Part shown: positions 15,338 through 23,059 of the stretch, one piece after another
How the letters are laid out: each line of letters starts with the position of its first letter
How positions within the stretch are numbered: position 1 is the stretch's first letter
Origin: Streptosporangiaceae bacterium
GTDB taxonomy: Bacteria > Actinomycetota > Actinomycetes > Streptosporangiales > Streptosporangiaceae
NCBI GenBank assembly: GCA_025964695.1
Contig: JAOPYK010000198.1
Span: forward strand, 1 to 35,321
DNA: 35,321 nt
Direction of reading: 5' to 3'
Notes under the pieces: model-generated
Told to the model about the DNA's origin: nothing
Seen by the model: only the letters and a program-made list of their open reading frames with translations
Databases searched by the model: none
Position numbers and translations under genes: made by a program

Positions 15338-17614
15338 GTGGCGTATGCCTGGACGAGGCGAGAGGACGGCCGGTTGCTCACCGGCCAGGGCCGGTACGTC
15401 GCCGACCTCGCGGTGCCGGGGTGCCTGGACGCCGCGTTCGTGCGGAGCACCGTCGCGCACGCCAGGCTGGGCGAGGTGGACTGTGCCCCCGCTCGCGAGG
15501 TGCCCGGGGTGCTGGGCGCGTGGTCGGCCGCCGACCTGCCGGGCCTCCCCGCGGTTCCGATGACTGTTCGGGCGGCCCTTTCCACGCCGGGGGCGGCGGC
15601 CGGACGCGACTGGCCGTCGCTGGCCACCGATCGGGTGCGCTACGCCGGCGAGGCAGTCGCCGTGGTGCTCGGCGAGGACCGCTACCGGGCCGAGGACGGT
15701 GTGAGCCAGGTCGGGGTACGGATCGACGCGCTGCCGCCGGCGGTATCGACCGCGGAGGCGCTGGACGGCTCGGTCACCCTGTTCGACGGCCGGGACAATG
15801 TGGCGCTGGAGGGTTCGACCGGCACTCCCATCGACGAGTCCGTCTGGCGGCAGGCGGCGGTCGTGGTCCAGGCGCGGTATCGCCAGCAGTTGCTGCTGCC
15901 TTCACCGATGGAATGCCGGGCGTTCCTCGCGATACCCGAGGCTGATCGGCTGACCGTCTGGTGCTCCCACCAGGCGCCGCACCGGCTGCGCGACGAACTG
16001 GCCGCGACACTGGGCCGGCCGGTGGCGCGGATCCGGGTCGTGGTGCCGGACAGCGGCGGCGCGTTCGGGTCCAAGAGCGCGACCTTCCCCGAATACATCA
16101 CGGTCGCCTTCCTGGCGGTGATGCTCGGCCGGCCGATCCGGTGGATCGAGGACCGCGCCGAGGCGCTGCTCGTCGCCACCCGGGGCAGGGGGCAGGACCA
16201 GCGGGTCCGGTTGGCCGCCGACGCCGATGGACACCTGCTCGCGTACGAACTGAAGATCGACGCCGACGTGGGGGCCTATCCGCAAATCGGAGCGGGACTT
16301 CCGATGCAGACGGCCCGGATGGCCACCGGTGCCTACACCACCCCGATGGTGCATGCCACCGTCCGCTCGGTCCTGACCACCACCATGACGACGTATCCCT
16401 ACCGTGGGGCCGGCCGGCCGGAGGCGACGTTCGCGCTGGAGCGGACGATGGATCTGCTGGCCGGCAGGCTGGCCATGGACCCGGCTGAACTGCGGCGGCG
16501 CAACTTCATCCCGCCCGACCGTTTCCCGTACGACACGCCCACCGGCCGGCGCTACGACAGCGGGAACTACGCCGCGGCCCTCGACCTGGCCCTGGAGTCT
16601 CTGGACTACTGCCGGTGGCGAGCCGAACAGGCCCGGCGCCGGGCGGACCCGGCCGCCATGCCGCTGGGCATCGGGCTGTCCTGCTACGTGGAGCGCTCCG
16701 GCGGCGAACCGGGCGGCCTGCACGAGTTCGGCGGCGTCGAGGCCTGCCCGGACGGCGCGGTGATCGCCCGTTGCGGCACCGCCTCAAACGGGCAGAGCCA
16801 CGCGACGACCTTCTCCTCGCTGGTGGCCGCCGTCCTCTCCGTGGATCAGTCGCGGGTCCGGCTGCTCGAGGGTGACACCGACGAGGTGGCCGACGGCGTG
16901 GGCTCGTTCGCCAGCCGGTCGGCGCAGGTGGGCGGCGCGGTCCTTCAGCGCGCCGCCATCAAGCTGATCGAACAGGCCCGGGGGCGGGCCGCCGGCCTGT
17001 GGGACCTGCCGGTCGACGAGGTGGCCTGGTCCGGCGGCGCGCTGTGCTTGCGCCAGGACGCATCGGTGAGCATGAGCCTGGGTGAACTGGTGCACAGCAC
17101 CGGCCCGCTGCGCGTGGACGACCGGTTGGAGACGGAGATGGCGTTCCCGTTCGGCACCCACGCCGCGGTCGTCGAGGTCGACCCGGACCTGGGCACCGTA
17201 CGGGTGCTGCGACTGGTCGCCGTGGACGACTGCGGCGTGCGGCTCAACCCGATGGTGGTCGCCGGGCAGGCCCGGGGGTCGGTCGCGCAGGGCATCGGCC
17301 AGGCACTCTACGAAGGAGTGCCCTATGACGAGACCGGGATCCCACTGCTGCCCAACGGGCTGCTGGACTACCTACTGCCGACGTTCACCGAGATGCCGCC
17401 CGTGGACGTGCGAGAGACGACCACGCCGACCCCGTGGACAGGGCTGGGCGCCAAGGGCGCCGGCGAGTCGGGCTGCATCGGCACCCCGCCGGCCATCGTC
17501 AACGCGGTCGCCGACGCGCTGCAGATCACCGATCCCGATGTGCTGCAGATGCCGCTCACTCCGGACGTGGTGTGGCGGGCCGCCCATGCCCCGAAGACGG
17601 AGCGGCAGCGGTGA
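15338..17614 (+). CDS. xanthine dehydrogenase-family molybdopterin-binding subunit (CoxL-like, form II type)
   Basis: The 758-residue large subunit belongs to the molybdenum hydroxylase family. An aldehyde oxidase a/b hammerhead domain at about 15-130 (GQGRYVADLAVPG) is followed by Mo-cofactor domains. Seen here are DSGGAFGSKSATFPEY, PYRGAGR with R356, GVGSFASRSAQVGG and catalytic glutamate E710 in GAKGAGESG. True CO dehydrogenase (form I) carries VAYRCSFR at the active-site loop. This protein has (P)YRGAGR, as in form II and other hydroxylases, so CO oxidation should not be assumed; the substrate is probably an aromatic or N-heterocycle or an aldehyde. The GTG 15338 start has GGGGGAGG five bases upstream. 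It overlaps the next gene by 4 bases. Confidence 0.93.
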   Translation: MAYAWTRREDGRLLTGQGRYVADLAVPGCLDAAFVRSTVAHARLGEVDCAPAREVPGVLGAWSAADLPGLPAVPMTVRAALSTPGAAAGRDWPSLATDRVRYAGEAVAVVLGEDRYRAEDGVSQVGVRIDALPPAVSTAEALDGSVTLFDGRDNVALEGSTGTPIDESVWRQAAVVVQARYRQQLLLPSPMECRAFLAIPEADRLTVWCSHQAPHRLRDELAATLGRPVARIRVVVPDSGGAFGSKSATFPEYITVAFLAVMLGRPIRWIEDRAEALLVATRGRGQDQRVRLAADADGHLLAYELKIDADVGAYPQIGAGLPMQTARMATGAYTTPMVHATVRSVLTTTMTTYPYRGAGRPEATFALERTMDLLAGRLAMDPAELRRRNFIPPDRFPYDTPTGRRYDSGNYAAALDLALESLDYCRWRAEQARRRADPAAMPLGIGLSCYVERSGGEPGGLHEFGGVEACPDGAVIARCGTASNGQSHATTFSSLVAAVLSVDQSRVRLLEGDTDEVADGVGSFASRSAQVGGAVLQRAAIKLIEQARGRAAGLWDLPVDEVAWSGGALCLRQDASVSMSLGELVHSTGPLRVDDRLETEMAFPFGTHAAVVEVDPDLGTVRVLRLVAVDDCGVRLNPMVVAGQARGSVAQGIGQALYEGVPYDETGIPLLPNGLLDYLLPTFTEMPPVDVRETTTPTPWTGLGAKGAGESGCIGTPPAIVNAVADALQITDPDVLQMPLTPDVVWRAAHAPKTERQR

Positions 17615-18585
17615 AGCCCGCCGCCTTCGACTACCTCGCGCCCAGCACGGTGGGCGAGGCCGTGGACGCGCTCGCGGATACCGGCCGGCGGGCGCAGGTG
17701 CTCGCCGGCGGGCAAAGCCTGCTGCTCGACCTGCACTACCGGCGGTCGCACCCCGACCTGGTGCTGGACATCAACCGCGTCCACGACCTCGACCACCTGG
17801 GCGTCCACGACGGCGCGCTGCACGTCGGGGCACTCGTCCGCCACCGCGTGTTCGAGTCGCCCCAGGTTGCGCCCGGGCCGCTCGGCCGGCTGCTCTCGCT
17901 CGCCGTCGTCAACATCGCGCACCCGCCGATCCGCGCCCTCGGCACCATGGTGGGCAGCCTGGCCTACGCGCACCCCGCCGCCGAATGGTGCACCACCGCC
18001 CTCGCGCTGGACGCCGAAATCGAGATGCACGGTCCGGACGGTGTACGGGTGGTCGGTGCCCGCGACTACTTCCACGGCCCGCACCGGACCGCCCGCGGAT
18101 CGCAGGAGCTGATCACCGCCGTGCGGCTTCCCCTGCTCGGCGACACCACCGGGGTCGGCTTCGCCGAGCACCGGCGCACGCATGCCAGCTTCGCCCAGAT
18201 CGCCGTCGTGGTGACCCTGACCGCACCCGCCGGCGTGATCACCGGGGCCCGCGTCGGGCTGGCCAACGCCGCGGACCGGCCGATACGGGCGTACGCCGCC
18301 GAGCGTTCACTGATCGGCACCGAAGCCGGCCGGCCCCTACCGTCCCTGTCCGAACCCCACCCGTCCGAACCCCATCCGTCCGAACGCGGCTCGTCCGAGA
18401 ACCACCCGTTCGACTGGGCGGGGCGGATCGCCGCCGAGCGTGACGCCGATCCGCGCGCCCAGCCGTACGCCGACGTCGACTACCAGCGGCAGGTCATCGC
18501 CGTCCTCGTCAGCCGGGCACTACGCCAGGCGTCCGCGGATCGGCGTGCGCACGCCGGCCACGACGGAGCCGGAGGCCCTCGATGA
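17611..18585 (+). CDS. FAD-binding (medium) subunit of the molybdenum hydroxylase (CoxM-like)
   Basis: This product of about 324 residues passes electrons from the iron-sulfur subunit to the acceptor. It has the FAD-domain landmarks FDYLAPSTVGEAVDAL, LAGGQSLLLDLHYR (AGGQSL pyrophosphate loop) and HPPIRALGTMVGSLAYAHPAAEW (TxGG-like loop, here TMVGS). The CODH C-terminal flavoprotein domain carries an unusual Ser/Pro/His-rich insert near residues 246-266, encoded by a 15-bp tandem repeat. The GTG start overlaps the CoxL-like stop (GTGA), and the end overlaps the small-subunit ATG (ATGA), so the three genes form one translationally coupled unit. Confidence 0.92.
   Translation: MKPAAFDYLAPSTVGEAVDALADTGRRAQVLAGGQSLLLDLHYRRSHPDLVLDINRVHDLDHLGVHDGALHVGALVRHRVFESPQVAPGPLGRLLSLAVVNIAHPPIRALGTMVGSLAYAHPAAEWCTTALALDAEIEMHGPDGVRVVGARDYFHGPHRTARGSQELITAVRLPLLGDTTGVGFAEHRRTHASFAQIAVVVTLTAPAGVITGARVGLANAADRPIRAYAAERSLIGTEAGRPLPSLSEPHPSEPHPSERGSSENHPFDWAGRIAAERDADPRAQPYADVDYQRQVIAVLVSRALRQASADRRAHAGHDGAGGPR
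18348..18407 (+). repeat. 15-bp tandem repeat inside the CoxM-like gene
   Basis: Four adjacent 15-base units start with GTCCGA: GTCCGAACCCCACCC, GTCCGAACCCCATCC and two diverged copies. The unit length keeps the frame and encodes SEPHP-SEPHP-SERGS-SENHP. This is a low-complexity in-frame expansion in a surface loop of the FAD subunit. Confidence 0.85.
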
Positions 18586-19085
18586 ACATCACGCTCACCG
18601 TGAACGGTCAGGAATACCGGCTGGACGTGGAGCCCCGACGCGTCCTCGCCGACGTGCTGCGCGAAAACTGCCGCCTGACCGGCACGCATCTGGGCTGCGA
18701 GCACGGTGTCTGCGGCGCGTGCACGGTCCTGGTGGACGGCCAGGCCGTCCGGTCCTGCCTCCTGCTGGCAGTGCAGTGCGATGGGCGCCCGGTACGCACC
18801 GTCGAGGGGCTCGCGGACCGCGAGGGCGAACCGCATCCGCTGCAACGAGCCTTCTCCACCGAGCACGCGCTGCAGTGCGGCTTCTGCACGCCGGGATTCC
18901 TGATGCTCGCCGTCGGAGCGTTGGAGGCCGATCCCGCGATCGTGGATGACCCCGAGCGGCTCCGGGAGCTGCTCACCTCCAACCTGTGCCGGTGCACCGG
19001 CTACGAACCCATCCGGCGCGCGGTCCTGCGCGCCGCGTCAGGCGGCCCTGCGGACCGGCACGGTCGATCCCCTCGGCACCCGTGA
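18582..19085 (+). CDS. 2Fe-2S (small) subunit of the molybdenum hydroxylase (CoxS-like)
   Basis: The 167-residue subunit has both expected clusters. The N-terminal plant-ferredoxin-type cluster uses C39, C44, C47 and C59 (GCEHGVCGAC...SC), and the C-terminal all-helical cluster uses C99, C102, C136 and C138 (QCGFC...NLCRC). It wires the molybdenum site to FAD. It is the last gene of the L-M-S operon. No cofactor maturation genes (CoxD/XdhC-like) are in the window, so those must act from elsewhere. The C-terminal 15 residues are Arg/Gly/Pro-rich, with no assigned role. Confidence 0.94.
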   Translation: MNITLTVNGQEYRLDVEPRRVLADVLRENCRLTGTHLGCEHGVCGACTVLVDGQAVRSCLLLAVQCDGRPVRTVEGLADREGEPHPLQRAFSTEHALQCGFCTPGFLMLAVGALEADPAIVDDPERLRELLTSNLCRCTGYEPIRRAVLRAASGGPADRHGRSPRHP

Positions 19086-19149
19086 TCGCAACCCGTGCCC
19101 TTAGCCTCCCCGCGGACCAGCATTCTGCGACCCACGAAACGCTCCGGTG

Positions 19150-19338
19150 ACGTCTTCCGCTCACCCATGCCGCCGATCAAGATCGGCGGGTGCGGGCGTT
19201 GCAGGGACTGCGGGCTGTTGACCGGACGCTCCAACCGGTGATGCGTTCGGCCATGCGCGCGATGCGCGTGAGCCCGGCGCGCAGCCCAGGACCCGCGCCG
19301 GGCCACGAATAGCCGGCGATGTTGATACTGACACGCAT
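19150..19338 (-). pseudogene. F420/LLM-class flavin-dependent oxidoreductase remnant with internal deletion
   Basis: The minus-strand ATG at 19338 opens MRVSINIAGYSWPGAG...LTRIARMAERI, the first strand and helix of an LLM-class F420-dependent oxidoreductase. After about 35 residues the reading jumps to another frame with ERPVNSPQSLQRPHPPILIGG and MGERKT, the well-conserved substrate-side loop that normally lies about 130-170 residues further on. The middle is deleted, the frame is shifted and the C-terminus decays. It starts 15 bases after the NTF2-like gene and was probably its operon partner. Confidence 0.75.
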
Positions 19339-19353
19339 GGCCGGCCCCGCTCT

Positions 19354-19743
19354 CTAGGACGCCGGGGGGCCGGCGACGGGGCTGAGGTGCAGCCCCGCCA
19401 GCAGCCATCGATCCCCCTGGCGGACGGCGATGTGGGTGGCTCGGAACCGGCCGCCGGCCGGGTGCCCCTGGTATTCGGCCTCCTGGGTGTGGCGGCCGAC
19501 GGCGACGGCCGCGGTGCCGTAGTCGCGCACCTGGACCTCGTCCCATGCCAGGGACCGGGTGATCAACGCGCCAGTGCGGTAGCGGTCGAGCCACTGGTCC
19601 TTGTCCAGCACGAACCCGGCCGGGCCGACCAAGGTGAAATCGCCGGTGGTCAACGCGTCCAGATCCGCGACATCCGCGCGCAGCTCGGCATCCGCGCAGC
19701 GGCGGCCGAGCTCGCGGACCTGCTCCTCGGTGATGGTGCTCAT
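19354..19743 (-). CDS. nuclear transport factor 2 / SnoaL-like (DUF4440) family protein
   Basis: The 129-residue cone-fold protein begins EEQVRELGRRCADAELRADVADLDALTTGDFTLVGPAG and ends RFRATHIAVRQGDRWLLAGLHLSP, the usual helix-then-curved-sheet layout of NTF2-like DUF4440 proteins. Function cannot be read from sequence; relatives are isomerases, hydrolases or ligand binders. AGGAGG lies seven bases before the ATG. It is divergent from a MarR-family gene across an intergenic region with two inverted repeats, so MarR control is likely. The former downstream partner (LLM oxidoreductase) is decayed. Confidence 0.88.
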   Translation of the reverse strand: MSTITEEQVRELGRRCADAELRADVADLDALTTGDFTLVGPAGFVLDKDQWLDRYRTGALITRSLAWDEVQVRDYGTAAVAVGRHTQEAEYQGHPAGGRFRATHIAVRQGDRWLLAGLHLSPVAGPPAS

Positions 19744-19803
19744 GGGCGTCCCTCCTGTGGGTCCTGCTGACTGACTCTCGCAACTGACTCGTACGACCTA
19801 GAA

Positions 19804-19840
19804 CGTTAGTCTTCTAACGGTGAGATATCAAATGCTTTGA
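19804..19840. promoter_or_regulatory. two inverted repeats, probable MarR operators
   Basis: CGTTAG-TCTT-CTAACG (19804-19819) is a perfect 6-bp dyad, and TCAAA-TGC-TTTGA (19828-19840) a perfect 5-bp dyad. Both lie in the divergent region between the NTF2-like gene and the marR-type gene. MarR dimers typically bind such 15-20 bp dyads and autoregulate, so control of both promoters is inferred. Confidence 0.6.
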
Positions 19841-19868
19841 GGACTGCGGCTTGAGGTATGCTCCAGCG

Positions 19869-20345
19869 GTGCCACGACCCGCTGGGCCGCCGATCGGCGT
19901 GATACTCGCCCGTACCGCCAAGGCCGTCAGCCGTGCCTTCGACGACACGCTGGCCGCCGTCGGCGGATCTCTGCCGATCTGGCTCATCCTGATCTCGCTG
20001 AAGACGCAGGAACTCGGCAACCAGCGGGAACTGGCCAAGGCGGTGGGCATTCAGGGCGCGACGCTGACCCATCACCTCAACGCCATGGAGGCCGACGGTC
20101 TGATCACCCGCCGGCGCGACCCCGCCAACCGCCGCATCCACCAGGTGCGGCTCACCGAGCAGGGCGAAACCCTGTTCCATCGGCTGGCCACCGCGGCCAT
20201 CGCCCACGATCAGCGGCTAAGAGCCGGGCTCGGCGACGACGAGATCGCCGCACTCGCCCGCCTGCTCGACCGGATGCAGGACAACGTCACCGGCGACGAG
20301 CCCGGCCCCGGCCGGCCGCTTCTCCGTCCCGGCTCTCCACCATGA
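19869..20345 (+). CDS. MarR-family transcriptional regulator
   Basis: The product is about 158 residues with a winged helix-turn-helix: NQRELAKAVGIQGATLTHHLNAMEADGLITRRRDPANRRIHQVRLTEQGE. The recognition helix and the wing (DPANRR) are typical of MarR. The frame is open from a TTG at 19851, but the GTG at 19869 is preferred because GAGGT lies about 11 bases upstream and the protein then starts PRPAGPPIGV. It probably represses the divergent NTF2-like unit and itself until a small phenolic or oxidant ligand binds. The C-terminal 12 residues are Pro/Gly-rich. Confidence 0.9.
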   Translation: MPRPAGPPIGVILARTAKAVSRAFDDTLAAVGGSLPIWLILISLKTQELGNQRELAKAVGIQGATLTHHLNAMEADGLITRRRDPANRRIHQVRLTEQGETLFHRLATAAIAHDQRLRAGLGDDEIAALARLLDRMQDNVTGDEPGPGRPLLRPGSPP

Positions 20346-20358
20346 GACGGGCTCGCCG

Positions 20359-21294
20359 TCAGCCCAGCGGGTCCCCTTGTCGATTGACGGCGCAGTGACG
20401 GCGCCAGGCGTACGGAACGTGGCCGGCGCGGAAGACGCCGCTGTCCAGTAGCGCCTTGAGGACGGACCGGCAGGCCTGCCGGCGCAGTTCGACCCGGTTG
20501 GGACTGCGGCGGGCGGCGAACCAGGTCTTCAAGGCGGGCAGCCCGATGGTCGGGTAGACCAGGGGGTGCACCATCATGTCGAACATGAAAGCGATCGCCC
20601 CGGGGACGATCCACCGTACGGCGAAACGGTCGGTCCACCCGGTCGAGCGGTAGTGCTCGGCGACGGTGGTGCGCGCGTAGGCGAGGTGCCGGGCCTCCTC
20701 CTGCCGGTGGTAGAGGCTGATCCGCCGCAGGTAGTCATCGGCGTCCGGGTGCTCGGCCACCAGCTTCTGCAGCAGGTCGGGGACCTCCTCGCCGCCGAGG
20801 ACGAGCGCATCGAGAGTGGCGGGGCGGCGCAGGATCAGCGGCATCATCCGGCCCCGGATCCGGCGTGACAGCCGGCCGTCGATCGGATTGCGCTGTTCCG
20901 GCTCCAGCTGGGCGACCACCCGCGCGAACAGCCGCGAATGCCGGGTCTCCTCGCCGATCTCGTGCAGCGCGTAGGTGAACCGCGGATCGGTCACGTCGGG
21001 CGCGAGGGCGAGCCGGTAGGCGAACCCGGCCATGAGAACGGCCTCGAAGGCGATGCCGATCCGCATCATGGAGGCGAGTTCCTCGCGGGCCAGCCTGCTT
21101 TTCTGCTCGGCGGTCAGGTCCAAGCGCAGACCCGCGGTCGACAGCAGGTCGTCGGGGATGATCTGTGATACGCCGAACTCGCCGAGCACGTCGGCGTCGG
21201 GCTCGATGACCCGGCGCCCGGAGGCGGTGTTCAGCCGTTCTACGCGTTTGGTGCGGAGTTCGCGGCTTTCGCGAAAGTCTTCCTTGGTGGCCAT
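20359..21294 (-). CDS. AurF-like diiron oxygenase (p-aminobenzoate N-oxygenase family)
   Basis: This protein of about 311 residues has the complete metal-ligand pattern of AurF-family N-oxygenases: E84, E116-x-x-H119 (GEETRH), E169 (GGEE), H196, E200 and H203 (YHRQEEARH). The E169-H196-E200-H203 spacings of 27, 4 and 3 equal those of AurF E196/H223/E227/H230 as I remember them. It would use a diiron centre and O2 to oxidise an arylamine or another substrate; the substrate is not predictable, and no biosynthetic cluster surrounds it. The ATG at 21294 is preferred over the GTG at 21297. It lies 15 bases after the tetR-type gene and shares its mRNA. Confidence 0.88.
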   Translation of the reverse strand: MATKEDFRESRELRTKRVERLNTASGRRVIEPDADVLGEFGVSQIIPDDLLSTAGLRLDLTAEQKSRLAREELASMMRIGIAFEAVLMAGFAYRLALAPDVTDPRFTYALHEIGEETRHSRLFARVVAQLEPEQRNPIDGRLSRRIRGRMMPLILRRPATLDALVLGGEEVPDLLQKLVAEHPDADDYLRRISLYHRQEEARHLAYARTTVAEHYRSTGWTDRFAVRWIVPGAIAFMFDMMVHPLVYPTIGLPALKTWFAARRSPNRVELRRQACRSVLKALLDSGVFRAGHVPYAWRRHCAVNRQGDPLG

Positions 21295-21309
21295 CACGGC
21301 ACCTTTTCT

Positions 21310-21924
21310 TCAGGGGGTACGGTCCGGCTCGTGCGCGCCGGTGCTGACCGAGCCGATGAGATGGTCGATCACGGCGCCCCACTCGTCCTGGCCGGGGCGG
21401 GGCAGGTCCAGCGTGTTCATGATCAGTGAGCCGAGCACGACGGTCATGCAGAAGTGCGCGATCTCTGCGGCCCGCAGGTCGTCCCGGGCCAGCCCGTCGT
21501 GCTGGGCCTGCCCTACCGCGGCCTCCAGGCCGGCCACCCGGTGCCGGACGCCGGCTGTGATCATTTTGGCGACCTGAGGATCGCGCCGCGCAGCGGCGAA
21601 CGCTTCGAGCAGCATCACGCCGTGGTCCCCGGTACGGGTGGGAAGCCTTCGTGCCAGGTCACCGAACACGGAGATCGCGGTGTCGGAGGACCCGGCGCTG
21701 AACAGGTCGTCCAGCTCAGTGGGGACGTGCGCGGCTATCGCGTGGCCGAGCAGCTCGGCCTTGGTCTGGTAACGGGAGTAGATGGCGCCGGTGGACAACC
21801 CGGCCCGGCGGGCGATCTCACTGGTCCGGGCGCCCTCGTAGCCACGCTCCACGAAGACCTCGGCGGCGGCCGCCAGCAGCCGCTCCTGCACCGCCTCCGC
21901 GGTCACGCCCGCGATCCTGCCCAT
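21310..21924 (-). CDS. TetR-family regulator of the AurF-like gene
   Basis: The 204-residue protein has an N-terminal TetR helix-turn-helix (about 9-55): AAAEVFVERGYEGARTSEIARRAGLSTGAIYSRYQTKAEL. The helical ligand domain contains TRTGDHGVMLLEAFAAARRDPQ, as in many actinomycete TetR proteins. It precedes the AurF-like gene in the same operon. A 29-bp imperfect palindrome abuts its start codon, giving a clear autoregulated operon: repressor plus diiron oxygenase. Confidence 0.92.
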   Translation of the reverse strand: MGRIAGVTAEAVQERLLAAAAEVFVERGYEGARTSEIARRAGLSTGAIYSRYQTKAELLGHAIAAHVPTELDDLFSAGSSDTAISVFGDLARRLPTRTGDHGVMLLEAFAAARRDPQVAKMITAGVRHRVAGLEAAVGQAQHDGLARDDLRAAEIAHFCMTVVLGSLIMNTLDLPRPGQDEWGAVIDHLIGSVSTGAHEPDRTP

Positions 21925-21953
21925 GGGAAAAAAGTAACAGTTCGTCTTTTCCC
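21925..21953 (-). promoter_or_regulatory. 29-bp palindrome, probable TetR operator
   Basis: GGGAAAA and TTTTCCC arms, with an inner AAC-A-GTT, pair at 11 of 14 positions around a central base. The element touches the tetR start codon, covering the ribosome binding and likely transcription start region. Size and symmetry suit a TetR dimer or pair of dimers. Confidence 0.6.
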
Positions 21954-22125
21954 GGTCCAGCCCCTCGTCCCCGCGTTGCGGGCGGACGGACTAGCGCCGT
22001 CCTCGAACATCGTGTCGCTGTTCAGAACGCAGGATCACCTTGCCGGTGATGCGCAACCGGCGGGCGTCGGTGGCCGGACTCATCGTCCGTTGATCGGCCC
22101 GGCCCATTCCAGTACGGGCTGTTTT
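21954..22125. other. intergenic region between the tetR-type and XRE genes
   Basis: These 172 bases contain no recognisable gene. A minus-strand frame of about 30 codons starting MSPATDARRLRITGKV ends in TAG near 22000, but I recognise no family and see no good ribosome binding site. Confidence 0.3.
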
Positions 22126-22968
22126 TCACTGGGTTCCGATGACGGCGAGGAATTCCAGCTGCTCGACCGCCGGACTGCCCGGAGGTGCGCTGAAGACGAG
22201 AAGCCGCTGGTCTTGTTCCTCGCTGAGCAGAACCTCGCAGTCGACCTCGAGGATGCCCAGGGCCGGATGGACGATCCTTTTGCGGTCCCAGCGGCGTACG
22301 GCGACCTCGTGCTGTTCCCACACCGCCCTGAACTCCGGGCTTTCCCGCTGGAGCGCCGCGACCAGGGCGGCAGCCTCGGGATCACCGGGGCGCTTGGCCA
22401 CGGCGGCGCGCAGGTCCGCGACCTGGACCTGAGTGTGGTGCTCATGATCGGCCTGCGGGTAGATCGATCGCGCGGTGTCGTCGGTGAACCACCGGTAGAT
22501 GAAGCTACGGGCCAATCCTCTGTACCCGGTCTGGTCGCCCAGCAACGCGACGGCCATGGGGTTCTGCGCCAGTATCTGCCCGAGATCGGTGATGACCTCT
22601 GCGGGCGTGTCGGTCAGCCGGTCCAGCAGGTGCAGCAGTCCTGGACGCACATGCCCACCCCCCGCATGCCCGGCCGGCGGGGTATGTCCAGCCAGGTAGA
22701 ACATGTGGTCGCGCTCGTCGCGGGTCAACCGCAGTGCCCGCGCCAGCGAAGCGAGCACCTGCTTTGAAGGCTGAGGGCCGCGGGCCTGTTCCAGCCGCCC
22801 GTAGTAGTCGGTCGACATACCGGCCAGCTGGGCCACCTCCTCGCGGCGCAGCCCCGGTGTGCGGCGCCGTGTGCCCGGGCGCAGTGTGCCCGTGGGCAGG
22901 CTCACGTACCCGGGGTGCAGCGACTCCCTGCGACGACGCAGAAAGTCGGCGAGCTCAGCGCGGTTCAT
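22126..22968 (-). CDS. XRE-family regulator with MmyB-like ligand-binding domain
   Basis: This 280-residue regulator begins NRAELADFLRRRRESLHP. It has an XRE helix-turn-helix at about 38-75 (GLRREEVAQLAGMSTDYYGRLEQARG) and the MmyB-like PAS-type domain from about 105 (AEVITDLGQILAQNPMAVALLGD...), ending VEQLEFLAVIG. These actinomycete proteins usually control a divergent oxidoreductase gene. Here the divergent gene is only an aldo/keto reductase remnant, yet a perfect dyad remains between them. GGAGG is almost adjacent to the ATG, an unusually short spacing, so initiation may be leaderless or weak. Confidence 0.92.
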   Translation of the reverse strand: MNRAELADFLRRRRESLHPGYVSLPTGTLRPGTRRRTPGLRREEVAQLAGMSTDYYGRLEQARGPQPSKQVLASLARALRLTRDERDHMFYLAGHTPPAGHAGGGHVRPGLLHLLDRLTDTPAEVITDLGQILAQNPMAVALLGDQTGYRGLARSFIYRWFTDDTARSIYPQADHEHHTQVQVADLRAAVAKRPGDPEAAALVAALQRESPEFRAVWEQHEVAVRRWDRKRIVHPALGILEVDCEVLLSEEQDQRLLVFSAPPGSPAVEQLEFLAVIGTQ

Positions 22969-22998
22969 ACCTCCAGCATGGACCCTGACCTGGCCTTT

Positions 22999-23023
22999 AG
23001 CCAGGGATCAACGGTCCCTGGCT
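22999..23023. promoter_or_regulatory. perfect dyad, probable XRE/MmyB operator
   Basis: AGCCAGGGA, 7 bases, then TCCCTGGCT is a perfect 9-bp inverted repeat located 31 bases upstream of the XRE start, between it and the decayed aldo/keto reductase. It is a natural operator for the adjacent regulator. Confidence 0.65.
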
Positions 23024-23059
23024 GCACCCTTCAGTTCCGGCCCGGGAGCTGCCAGCGAC

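Noticed and set aside
13644-15563. 639-residue plus-strand open frame opposite the CYTH-CHAD gene
   Set aside because: It is low-complexity, has no recognisable domain, and is the complement of a gene with clear CYTH and CHAD motifs. Long antisense frames are normal in DNA of this GC content.
15338-19085. True aerobic CO dehydrogenase (form I coxMSL)
   Set aside because: The active-site loop reads PYRGAGR instead of the form I VAYRCSFR with its cysteine, and gene order and accessory genes differ.
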